A DNA stretch of 64,000 nucleotides, from contig NZ_CP087132.1 in NCBI RefSeq assembly GCF_020911885.1, positions 2,790,001 through 2,854,000 on the forward strand, in the 5' to 3' direction. The notes below the pieces were generated by a model. That model was not told the DNA's origin. It saw nothing but the letters and a program-made list of their open reading frames with translations, and searched no databases. The DNA comes from Flavobacterium acetivorans. GTDB taxonomy: Bacteria > Bacteroidota > Bacteroidia > Flavobacteriales > Flavobacteriaceae. Positions 54,624 through 62,983 of this stretch are shown one piece after another. Each line of letters opens with the position of its first letter. Position 1 is the first letter of the stretch. Made by a program: the position numbers and the translations under genes.

Positions 54624-55475
54624 ATGAAAATACTAAAAATAGCCGGTGTACCGGAACATTTTAATCTGCCTTGGCACTTAGCCATTGAAAATGGCACATT
54701 CGAAAAAGAAAATATTGATTTGCAATGGACGGATGTTCCCGAAGGAACTGGAAAAATGTGCCAGATGCTGCGCTCGGGTGAAACTGATGTAGCAGTAATT
54801 CTAACAGAAGGAATCATAAAAGATATCGTTGCCGGAAATCCGAGTAAAATTGTCCAGGTTTACGTTGCATCGCCTTTGATATGGGGAATTCACGTTGCTG
54901 CAAAATCAGATTATTATACTTTAGGGGATTTGGAAAACAAAAAAGCGGCCATTTCCCGTTTGGGTTCCGGTTCTCAACTGATGGCCTATGTTAATGCCGA
55001 CAATCAAGGATGGCAAGCGGATAAATTACAATTTGAAATTGTCAATACCATTGATGGAGCAGTCGATGCCTTGGCAAACAAAACAGCCGATTATTTTATG
55101 TGGGAACGTTTTATGACGAAACCTTTGGTAGATCAGGGAATTTTTAGAAAAGTAGCTGATTGTCCAACTCCTTGGCCTTGTTTTGTTATTGCTGTTCGCG
55201 ATGCAGTTTTAGAAAAGAATCCCGAAATTATTTCGAAACTGTTACACATTATTAATGAAACAACAAAAAGTTTTAAAGCGGTAACAGCTATCGATAAAAC
55301 TTTGGCCTCTAATTACAATCAAAAGCTCGAAGACATACAAGAATGGCTGTCTTTAACCGAGTGGTCTGAAAAACAATTATCGCAAAAAACACTAAATGAT
55401 GTCCAAAATCAATTATTTCAACTGAAAATTATAGATAAAATAGGTACTTTTGATGAAATTGTAAGAACAGTCTAG
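54624..55475 (+). CDS. Orphan ABC-type substrate-binding protein without signal peptide
   Basis: 283-residue periplasmic-binding-fold protein of the NMT1/SsuA-like group: 'FNLPWHLAIENGTFEKENID' and 'GTGKMCQMLRSGETDVAVIL' are typical of thiamine-precursor/taurine/nitrate-binding proteins. It starts directly with the first beta strand ('MKILKIAGVPEH'), so there is no export signal. No permease or ATPase gene is near. It may act as a cytosolic sensor, chaperone or enzyme. The next gene follows 21 bp later on the same strand. Confidence 0.82.
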   Translation: MKILKIAGVPEHFNLPWHLAIENGTFEKENIDLQWTDVPEGTGKMCQMLRSGETDVAVILTEGIIKDIVAGNPSKIVQVYVASPLIWGIHVAAKSDYYTLGDLENKKAAISRLGSGSQLMAYVNADNQGWQADKLQFEIVNTIDGAVDALANKTADYFMWERFMTKPLVDQGIFRKVADCPTPWPCFVIAVRDAVLEKNPEIISKLLHIINETTKSFKAVTAIDKTLASNYNQKLEDIQEWLSLTEWSEKQLSQKTLNDVQNQLFQLKIIDKIGTFDEIVRTV

Positions 55476-55496
55476 ATTACTGTTTTTATCGTCGGT

Positions 55497-56429
55497 ATGA
55501 TAAAAATAAAACAAATTTCTTTTCAGGGTTTTAAACAACGCTTTCAGGTGAAAAAACCCTGGGATGATGTCATTATCTTTGTTTTAAACATTTTGATTGC
55601 CATTCCTGTTTTTATTATAGCCCATCAAAATTTAATTGAACTTAACTGGCCTTTGAATCTTGACCGCATATTGCTCTTTCTTGCAATTATCGTCATTATT
55701 CAATTAATACTGCGTTTGTTGCGAACCATCATAATCATTTGCATTATTTTGTATGTTTTGGTGTTGTTTTATGGAACTGTTTTTGGCAATTACGGATTTG
55801 AAAGTGTTTTTGAGGATTATAATTCGATGATGTACACCATGTCAGATAATCCGAATCCACAGGATATTATCATTGCTAAGTTGCTTCCTTTTCCCAATAA
55901 ATCAAAGATTGTTAGCGCCATTGAGTATAAGAATCCTAAGGTAAGAAATTTTGCTATCATGGCCACGTCAAAGCATTTCAAGAACGTCAAAGGCTATTCG
56001 GATTACAGAACTATTATCCAATGTTTTGCTGTTTTTAAGGAAATCAACCGCCGTTGGAACTATGTCAGCGATCCAAAAGATGGAGATTATATCGCCACTG
56101 CAAGTGAATCTTTGGAATATTTTTCGGGAGATTGCGACGATCATTCGATCTTGATGGCAGCGGCTGTTAGAGCCATTGGCGGGACGCCAAGATTGATTCA
56201 TACTAAAGGACACATTTACCCTGAAATATTGATAGGAACGCTAAACGACCTTGAAACCGTCAATTATTTGATTAAAAACATCTTGTTTGTGAAAGAAAGC
56301 CATAAAAAACAACTGCATTATCATATTGATGAACGCGGTCAGGTATGGCTTAATCTGGATTATACGGCTAAATATCCCGGTGGTCCCTTTTTATCCGAAG
56401 AGATCCTAGGAGCCTTGACTCTTAATTAA
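55497..56429 (+). CDS. Membrane-anchored transglutaminase-like domain protein
   Basis: 310-residue protein. Residues ~20-100 contain two or three hydrophobic helices ('VIIFVLNILIAIPVFIIA', 'IVIIQLILRLLRTIIIICI'). The C-terminal ~150 residues form a transglutaminase-like cysteine protease fold: Cys213 in 'SGDCDDHSILMAAAVRA', His239 in 'TKGHIYPE', Asp near 288 in 'NLDYTAKYPGG'. The complete triad suggests catalytic activity, as protease, amidase or cross-linker. It starts 21 bp after the substrate-binding protein gene. Confidence 0.85.
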   Translation: MIKIKQISFQGFKQRFQVKKPWDDVIIFVLNILIAIPVFIIAHQNLIELNWPLNLDRILLFLAIIVIIQLILRLLRTIIIICIILYVLVLFYGTVFGNYGFESVFEDYNSMMYTMSDNPNPQDIIIAKLLPFPNKSKIVSAIEYKNPKVRNFAIMATSKHFKNVKGYSDYRTIIQCFAVFKEINRRWNYVSDPKDGDYIATASESLEYFSGDCDDHSILMAAAVRAIGGTPRLIHTKGHIYPEILIGTLNDLETVNYLIKNILFVKESHKKQLHYHIDERGQVWLNLDYTAKYPGGPFLSEEILGALTLN

Positions 56430-56440
56430 ATCAGTTAGAT

Positions 56441-57451
56441 CTAAAGCGTTTCTTTTTTTATTTCTGCCAAAATTTCGTACGAACGAAGTCTTGCTTGATG
56501 CTCATAAATAGCTGAGGCTACCATTAGTTCGTCCACTTTAGTATGCTCCAGGAATTGTTCCAATTCTTTTTTTAGTTTCTCTGGTCCGCCTATAAAAGTG
56601 TAAGCAATCATTTGTTGTAAAGCAGCCTCTTCCATTGGATCCATAAAATCCTCATCGGGATTTACAGGTTCTTTAAGCTGTTGTCTGTTTCCTGTGATGA
56701 TTCCAAGGAATAATTTCTTGAAAGAAGTGGCCAGTCTCTGGGCTTCCTTGTCTGTATCGGCGGCAATCACATTTACACAAGCGATCACATAAGGCTCTTT
56801 TAAATAGGTTGATGGTTTAAAATTATTGCGGTATATGGCTATGGCAGTATGAAGTTGTGCCGGTGCAAAATGACTGGCAAAAGCATAAGGCAGTCCCAAG
56901 GAAGCGGCTAAGTAAGCGCTATCGGTGCTGGAGCCTAAAATCCATATTGGGATGTTTAAGCCTTCTCCCGGAATGGCTCGAACTCGTCCGTTTTTATTCC
57001 CTTCTGATAAATAAAGTTGTAATTCTTGTACATTGGCGGGGAATTCCATCGCGGCATGTTCATCCCTTCTCAAGGCCGAGGCGGTAAACTGATCGGTTCC
57101 AGGGGCACGTCCCAAGCCCAGATCGATTCGGTTTGGAAAAAGAGTGGCTAAGGTTCCAAACTGTTCTGCAATAATTAGAGGAGCGTGATTAGGAAGCATA
57201 ATTCCTCCGGATCCTATTCTTAAAGTCTTGGTGGCCGCCGCAATATGAGCAATCAATATTGAAGTGGCGCTACTGGCAATTCCGGGCATATTGTGATGTT
57301 CGGCTAACCAGAATCTATGATAACCCCATTTTTCCAGCTGTTGGGCCAGATTGACACTGTTTTTAAAAGTTTCAGATGCAGTTCCTCCATCCCTTACTAT
57401 TGCAAGGTCTAGCGCCGATATTCTTGTTTGATGCAGTTTGTTTGTATTCAT
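56441..57451 (-). CDS. LLM class flavin-dependent oxidoreductase
   Basis: 336-residue luciferase-like monooxygenase. '[20 protein letters not shown]' and '[20 protein letters not shown]' are the hallmarks of the MsnO8/YhbW subgroup, with '[20 protein letters not shown]' and 'LGRAPGTD' following. It uses reduced FMN and oxygen; substrate unknown. It is convergent with the transglutaminase gene (11 bp apart) and has a good -7 element upstream. Confidence 0.9.
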   Translation of the reverse strand: MNTNKLHQTRISALDLAIVRDGGTASETFKNSVNLAQQLEKWGYHRFWLAEHHNMPGIASSATSILIAHIAAATKTLRIGSGGIMLPNHAPLIIAEQFGTLATLFPNRIDLGLGRAPGTDQFTASALRRDEHAAMEFPANVQELQLYLSEGNKNGRVRAIPGEGLNIPIWILGSSTDSAYLAASLGLPYAFASHFAPAQLHTAIAIYRNNFKPSTYLKEPYVIACVNVIAADTDKEAQRLATSFKKLFLGIITGNRQQLKEPVNPDEDFMDPMEEAALQQMIAYTFIGGPEKLKKELEQFLEHTKVDELMVASAIYEHQARLRSYEILAEIKKETL

Positions 57452-57478
57452 CTTGTAAGTGATCCCATTTTAGAACTG

Positions 57479-57486
57479 CAAAAATA
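57479..57486 (-). promoter_or_regulatory. -7 promoter element for the LLM gene
   Basis: Minus strand TATTTTTG, an exact TAnnTTTG match 28 bp before the ATG at 57451. Confidence 0.5.
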
Positions 57487-57565
57487 AGGATTGTATTCTT
57501 GGTTTTGGCCTTATCAACTACTAATAGGAAGTTAAAATAAGGCCAGCACCATTGATTCCCAGTTC

Positions 57566-57663
57566 ATACACTATCTATGCTTTATCCATACACTATCTAT
57601 GCTTTATCCATACTATATTAGTACTATATCTATGCTATATCAGTACTATATCTATGCTATATG
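57566..57663. repeat. 22-bp tandem repeats (two diverged pairs)
   Basis: Two identical 22-mers abut at 57566-57587 and 57588-57609. Ten bases later two further 22-mers, differing in one base, abut at 57620-57641 and 57642-57663. All four share a core like ACTATnTCTATGCT. A single pass of slippage or duplication explains them. Confidence 0.75.
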
Positions 57664-57920
57664 TCCTGTCCTGAAATAATTATGACTCCTCCTAAAATCT
57701 ATACCGCTTATTAAATAAATCCTGTTATTGCTATACAAGACCTATAGTTATGCCTATTTTTTTGGGTAGCTGATATATCCATGCCGTATTTGTATACTAT
57801 CTCTGTTATAGCTATGCTGTTTTTTTTGGGGTAGCCGATACTTTGACTAGCCTAAAAACTATTATTTTAGTATCGAATAAAAAAGCTTGAACAAGTTATC
57901 CTTATACATTGTACTCCGTG

Positions 57921-60548
57921 CTAGTTAATTATAAGTTTGGCTGACTTAGCTGTTCCTTTTTCATCAAAAAATTTCACCATATACAAACCCGGTTTAAAAT
58001 TACTGATATTGATGTCTAATTTCTGCTGATTGCTCAGGGATTTAGTGAATAATTCTTGACCTGTAACGCTAAATATTTTGATATTTCCTTTTTGTTCTGT
58101 TGCTACTTCGGCGGTGAAACTATTTTTGGCAGGGTTTGGATAAACCCAAAAATCTGAATGTACCGGAATCCTATTCTCTTCGGATTTTAATGCCTTCGTA
58201 TTGCGACTGGATACGCCTTCTAATGGAATTTGTTCGACATTTGCATTCATTACACTATTTAAAGCTCTTAGAAGGGATAATTGGTTTGTATAATCGACAT
58301 CAGTTGCCATATCCCAATACATCACACCAGCCAATTCCCTGTCGCTTACCAATTTTGTTTTATTGATGATGGTTTGCTGTCCATTATAAGTGATGCTTTT
58401 GGACTGTAGCTCTCCAGTTGCTCCGCAACCATTCCCTGTCGTTACATTCACATCCATATTTGCTTGATCTGATAGGGGGTCAAGTGTGGGGTATTTATTT
58501 ACAATCCCTTTATAACTGACCGTAATTTTGGAATTATCAGTAGTTACGCCATAGAATGGCAATCCCATGATGAGTTTTTGAGCAGGAAAGCCATAAGCCA
58601 GCATGGCATCCACATTGTTTACAAATTCATTGTATGGATAACGGTCGGGGCTTGGTCCATAAGACTGAATCGATATATAATCAAGTGCTGCTATTGCAGT
58701 CGGGCTGATTTTATAGTACAAAGGATGTAAGGTTACACTAAAATTAGAAGTTGGAGACAAAATGCTATTCAACGTCACTATAGTAGCGCTATAATCAGAC
58801 CATTCCTGTGTGGTGGTACACCATTCAAAATCCAAATCGACTCCATCAAAACCATAGGTTTCTACAATGCTTTTGACCTTATTGGCAAAATTAATTCTAG
58901 CAGGCTCTGTCTTTATCATGGTTTTCCAATCTCCACCAATAATTCCCAGACGAATTTCTGCTCCATCATATCCCGTCATTGTTTGTTTCAGGCCTTCTAA
59001 AACACTAAGCCATGTTCTGGAATCCTTTTCCGGTTTTGAGGCATCATCGTATTTCCAGTAAGCAGTCGTTTTTGTTTCATTCCAGGTGTCTACCACGATT
59101 TGATTGTTCATCAATGCATTAATTTCGCTGCTACTCAGGCTTATTTGACTGACACTGGTTTCATCGAGTTTACCGTCAAAGTTTACTCCTAATTCAAAAT
59201 TTGATCTGATAAAGGGCCCCGTTGTGGACAGTAAACCATCCCCGTTTTTATATGCTATTGGGACAGCAATTCCATCAACATAGAGTTTGAGCTGTTGATA
59301 GGCGCAAGTATTCCCTGAATAAGTTACAGCAACATGGTGCCATCCCCCTGTGGCAATTCCTGAATTCTCTGCCGTCACATAATTATCTGCCCCATTTGAA
59401 AGGTGAAAGATCAATTGATTTGTGGCTGCCGCCCCTAGCTGCAAATCAAAATTTTTAGTTGCCGATTCGTATTTTCTAAAAATACTGCTGTTCTCCACCC
59501 ATTGGTCAATATAGACCCATGTTGCAAAAGAAAAAGCCGTTGCCCCTCCATTCGCTTTATTGAGCAAATCACTACCACAATTCATTGAAGCAGCGGTACC
59601 CGAAAAATCCATCAGGCCATTTCTGGAATCAAAACCTGACATATAAGCGGCATTATTTAATACCCCATCATTGACGGGGAAATCAAAGAACAAATCCCCA
59701 TTGGCATACGGACTAGCTGCCATATATATTATATCATTATTGTTTCGAATATACTCCTCACTGATTTGGCCGCTTTCGTAAAAATTAGACCGTATATAAC
59801 TACTGACAATCTTATATTTGAATGTGTTATTATCCGTAACCGGAGAAAATGAAGCACTTGAGAGCGTACCCTTATAATTGTTTTTTGTATCAATTACGGA
59901 TGTAGCGTTTTTGTCCATCTTCCAATAGGAAATCAGATTGGCATACAAAGGATGGTATTTATTAATCGTGTTCTTCCTATCAATATCTGATGCTGTTAGG
60001 GCATGATTCCAAAGTTTCACCTCGTCAATCTTACCATTAAAGTTTTTTCCCAGTTCAAAATCAGCTGTAGTGACAGGAGTCGTTGCAGCAAGCAATCCAT
60101 TCCCGGAAGAATACCAAATACCCGTTGTCGCCTGAGTACCGTTTATATAAATGCGAATCCTATTATAAGCAGACTTCGTACCATCATAAGCCATTACAAT
60201 ATGATTCCATTGCCCCACATTAATCGCTGAATTATCAAGAGCAGCATAAGTATTCGCTCCGTTGGCCACATGAAAATACAATCTCTTAGTCGCTACAGGC
60301 CCTAACTGAAGATCAATTCTGCTGGTTGTAGAAGCTGTTTTTCGAAAAATATAACTATTTTCATTCCACTGATTGATATACACCCAAGCTTCAAAAGAGA
60401 ATTGACTGACTCCGTTTAATTCGTTGATATTACCAAAGGAAGCTAAGCTGTTTGCAGTACCCGAAAAGGAGATACTCTGGTTGATCGTCTGACTTTTTAG
60501 CAAGGGATTAATCATCAGTAAGAAAGCAATAAGTAGCACTTTTTTCAT
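57921..60548 (-). CDS. Secreted GH18 (chitinase-like) protein with two LamG domains and T9SS sorting domain
   Basis: 875-residue exported enzyme. Order (counted from the upstream TTG, +3): signal peptide 4-22; LamG domain ~25-215; first GH18 strands ~247-293 ('YKIVSSYIRSNFYESG', 'DIIYMAASPYANGDLFF'); second LamG ~312-505, homologous to the first; rest of GH18 ~515-785; T9SS type A sorting domain ~803-878 beginning 'WVYPNPAKNSF'. The GH18 catalytic motif DxxDxDxE is complete ('DGVDLDFE', catalytic Glu578). The second LamG interrupts the barrel between strands 2 and 3. Secreted by the type IX system; substrate likely chitin or another GlcNAc polymer. ATG at 60548 preferred over TTG at 60557. 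Confidence 0.9.
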   Translation of the reverse strand: MKKVLLIAFLLMINPLLKSQTINQSISFSGTANSLASFGNINELNGVSQFSFEAWVYINQWNENSYIFRKTASTTSRIDLQLGPVATKRLYFHVANGANTYAALDNSAINVGQWNHIVMAYDGTKSAYNRIRIYINGTQATTGIWYSSGNGLLAATTPVTTADFELGKNFNGKIDEVKLWNHALTASDIDRKNTINKYHPLYANLISYWKMDKNATSVIDTKNNYKGTLSSASFSPVTDNNTFKYKIVSSYIRSNFYESGQISEEYIRNNNDIIYMAASPYANGDLFFDFPVNDGVLNNAAYMSGFDSRNGLMDFSGTAASMNCGSDLLNKANGGATAFSFATWVYIDQWVENSSIFRKYESATKNFDLQLGAAATNQLIFHLSNGADNYVTAENSGIATGGWHHVAVTYSGNTCAYQQLKLYVDGIAVPIAYKNGDGLLSTTGPFIRSNFELGVNFDGKLDETSVSQISLSSSEINALMNNQIVVDTWNETKTTAYWKYDDASKPEKDSRTWLSVLEGLKQTMTGYDGAEIRLGIIGGDWKTMIKTEPARINFANKVKSIVETYGFDGVDLDFEWCTTTQEWSDYSATIVTLNSILSPTSNFSVTLHPLYYKISPTAIAALDYISIQSYGPSPDRYPYNEFVNNVDAMLAYGFPAQKLIMGLPFYGVTTDNSKITVSYKGIVNKYPTLDPLSDQANMDVNVTTGNGCGATGELQSKSITYNGQQTIINKTKLVSDRELAGVMYWDMATDVDYTNQLSLLRALNSVMNANVEQIPLEGVSSRNTKALKSEENRIPVHSDFWVYPNPAKNSFTAEVATEQKGNIKIFSVTGQELFTKSLSNQQKLDINISNFKPGLYMVKFFDEKGTAKSAKLIIN

Positions 60549-60557
60549 CAAAATCAA

Positions 60558-61436
60558 TTTTATTTGTTAGTAGTTCTTTTATGGTTCTGCTCTTTCTATT
60601 CGGGACGCTATACTTTATTGGTGTTTGCAAAGGCGAGCTTGCTATTATAGTCCTCTTGGTAAAATTCTATAAACATTTCGCTCCTCTGGAGCTTATAATG
60701 AATAAAGCTCCAACGGTAAAGCTCCGTTAGGAGCGAAATAGCTATAGAAAGTATAATTGAATTGATTCAAAGCTCCAGTGGAGCGACCTATTTATGACTA
60801 ATTAACTATCATGAGAACATCACCTAAAATGCGAATCAACGCTTGAATTTATATACCGTCCCTCCGGAACTTTTACAAAAATCTTAAATTCTATAAACAT
60901 TTCGCTCCTCTGGAGCTTATAATGAATATAAAGTCATATAATAAAGCTCTGTTAGGAGCAAAATAGTGTACCTCTGGGACTTTTTCTCAAATCTTAAATT
61001 CTATAAACATTTCGCTCCTCTGGAGCTTATAATGAATATAAAGTCATATAATAAAGCTCTGTTAGGAGCAAAATAGCGTACCTCTGGGACTTTTTCTCAA
61101 ATCTTAAATTCTATAAACATTTCGCTCCTCTGGAGCTTATAATGAATAAAGCTCCAACGGTAAAGCTCCGTCAGCAGCGAAATAGCTATAGAAAGTATAA
61201 TTGAATTGATTCAAAGCTCCATCGGAGCGACCTATTTATGACTAATTAACTATCATGAGAACATCACCTAAAATGCGAATCAACGCTTGAATTTATATAC
61301 CGTCCCTCCGGAACTTTTACACAAATCTTAAATTCTATAAACATTTCGCTCCTCTGGAGCTAATTAATTATCATAAACAATCATGACTTTCAAGCCTTGA
61401 TTGGCATTAAAAATAATTTCACTTCTAAAATCGAAC
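60558..61436. other. 879 bp non-coding region dominated by a repeat array
   Basis: Between the chitinase-like and sulfatase genes I see no coding frame. Positions 60662-61361 are a nested direct-repeat array described separately; the flanks are plain AT-rich sequence. Confidence 0.7.
60662..61361. repeat. Array of palindromic (REP/BIME-like) repeats
   Basis: A 32 bp core (TTCTATAAACATTTCGCTCC followed by TCTGGAGCT) occurs five times, at 60662, 60886, 60996, 61106 and 61330. Units: a 224 bp block at 60662-60885 and again at 61106-61329 with about six differences, flanking two 110 bp units (60886-60995, 60996-61105) that differ by one base. Each contains GCTCC-n3/4-GGAGC hairpins in both orientations. 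In one copy pair the loop changes (AGT to ATC) while the stem is kept. Confidence 0.9.
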
Positions 61437-62981
61437 TTAATTCGCCGTCAAGATCTTTCTGGCATCCTGATCGTCGTATTGCGCAATCAGTTTGTTGAGT
61501 TCCACTTTCATCTGAGCGGTGATTTTTTCAAACCCTTTTTTCCCATATAAATTATTCATTTCGTTGGGATCTTTCTTTAAATCATACAATTCCCAAGAAC
61601 TCACTCTTTTGTAAAAACGCACCAGCTTGTATCGTTTGGTTCTTACCCCAAAATGCGGTGATACGGCATGTTCGCCGTTTTCATAGTAATGATAATAGAT
61701 GGCCTCACGTCCTTTGGCTTTTTTATCTTTAAGTAACGGCAAAAACGACTGTCCCTGTTCGTCTTTCGGGATGGCCACTCCGGCCGCATCAAGCATTGTA
61801 GGAGCAATATCCAGGTTCATCACCAAATCATTGGACACTGTTCCGGGCTTAATCACTCCCGGATAACGCATCACCATGGGGGTTCTGAAGGATTCCTCAT
61901 AAATAAAACGCTTGTCAAACCAGCCGTGTTCCCCCAAATAAAACCCCTGATCCGACATATAAATCACGATGGTATTCTCTGTCAAATTATTTTTATCCAA
62001 ATAATCCAAGGTGCGGCCAATGTTTCGGTCTAATGAAACTGCCGTACTCAAATAATCGCGCATGTAGCGCTGAAATTTCCATTCGGTCAATTCTTTTCCT
62101 TTTAAATTACGAGCTTTCAAATCGGCTGCTATGGGCAAATAATAGGCGTCAAACTTTTTACGCTGCTCGGCATTCATTCTGGAAACCGTTCCTTCCTGAT
62201 TAGCGGCGGCTTCGTCCTCAAAAACTTTAAGATCATATCCCATCACCATGGTTTCGGCAATAGACATATCCTGCACTTTGGCCGCTTCCCGATTTTTGTA
62301 AGCATCATAGAAATTATGAGGCAAAGGAAAAGTAACATCGTCAAATTTCCCCATATCCTGAGTATCCGGTATCCAAGTACGGTGAGTGGCTTTATGTCCT
62401 ATAACCAGACAAAAAGGTTTGTCTTTGTCTCGATTGTCCAACCAATTTTCGGAAACATCTTCGACTATATCCGAGACATAGCCTTCGGTGCGTTTTTTAG
62501 TACCGTCCATCATGTGGAAATCCGGATTGTAGTACTGGCCTTGCCCGGGTAAAATTTGCCAATAATCAAAACCTTGGGGGTCTGTTTCCAGATGCCATTT
62601 TCCAATCCAAGCCGTTTCATAGCCGGAGCCTTTTAGTTGCTTGATAAAGCTATCCTGACTTCCGTCAAAACGCGAATTTTCATTGTCTTTAAATCCGTTT
62701 TTATGGCTGTATTTGCCCGTTAGAATCACCGCGCGGCTCGGTCCGCAAATCGAATTGGTCACATAGCCTTTATTGAACAGAACCCCTTCGCGGGCAATAC
62801 GGTCAATATTGGGCGTTGGTTTCATGGTATTGCCATAGGCCCCAATGGCCTGAAAGGCATGGTCATCCGAAATGATAATGACAATATTGGGTCTTTTTGC
62901 TGTCTTATTTTGGGCCGATAGCTGAACGCAAAAACTACAGGATAAGGCAAGCACTATTGCTGGTATATTAAATCTTTTCAT
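61437..62981 (-). CDS. Sulfatase, family S1 (formylglycine-dependent), exported
   Basis: 514-residue secreted sulfatase with a signal peptide ending at 'QLSAQ'. The formylglycine site is Cys79 in 'SICGPSRAVILTGKYSHKNG' (C-x-P-S-R, serine-independent Cys type). Metal ligands are the Asp pair in 'IIISDDHAFQ' near residues 39-40 and 'YMSDQGFYLGEHGW' later. It lies 3 bp after the GH2 gene, so both probably attack one sulfated polysaccharide. An anaerobic-type or FGE maturase must be encoded elsewhere. Confidence 0.93.
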   Translation of the reverse strand: MKRFNIPAIVLALSCSFCVQLSAQNKTAKRPNIVIIISDDHAFQAIGAYGNTMKPTPNIDRIAREGVLFNKGYVTNSICGPSRAVILTGKYSHKNGFKDNENSRFDGSQDSFIKQLKGSGYETAWIGKWHLETDPQGFDYWQILPGQGQYYNPDFHMMDGTKKRTEGYVSDIVEDVSENWLDNRDKDKPFCLVIGHKATHRTWIPDTQDMGKFDDVTFPLPHNFYDAYKNREAAKVQDMSIAETMVMGYDLKVFEDEAAANQEGTVSRMNAEQRKKFDAYYLPIAADLKARNLKGKELTEWKFQRYMRDYLSTAVSLDRNIGRTLDYLDKNNLTENTIVIYMSDQGFYLGEHGWFDKRFIYEESFRTPMVMRYPGVIKPGTVSNDLVMNLDIAPTMLDAAGVAIPKDEQGQSFLPLLKDKKAKGREAIYYHYYENGEHAVSPHFGVRTKRYKLVRFYKRVSSWELYDLKKDPNEMNNLYGKKGFEKITAQMKVELNKLIAQYDDQDARKILTAN

Positions 62982-62983
62982 TT

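Larger units (their letters stand above)
57452..57920. other. 469 bp non-coding region with degenerate repeats
   Basis: Besides the 22-mers it contains a second imperfect pair, TTTTTTGGGTAGCTGATA near 57757-57775 and its GGGGTAGCCGATA variant at 57821-57840, about 65 bp apart. No gene is visible. The chitinase-like gene ends at its right edge. Confidence 0.55.

Noticed and set aside
57566..57663. Iterons of a replication origin or CRISPR
   Set aside because: Repeats abut without spacers, there is no DnaA-box cluster or replication gene, and the motif is low complexity.
60662..61361. CRISPR-like direct repeats
   Set aside because: Spacing is 110 or 224 bp and the intervening sequence is itself repeated; there are no unique short spacers and no cas genes.
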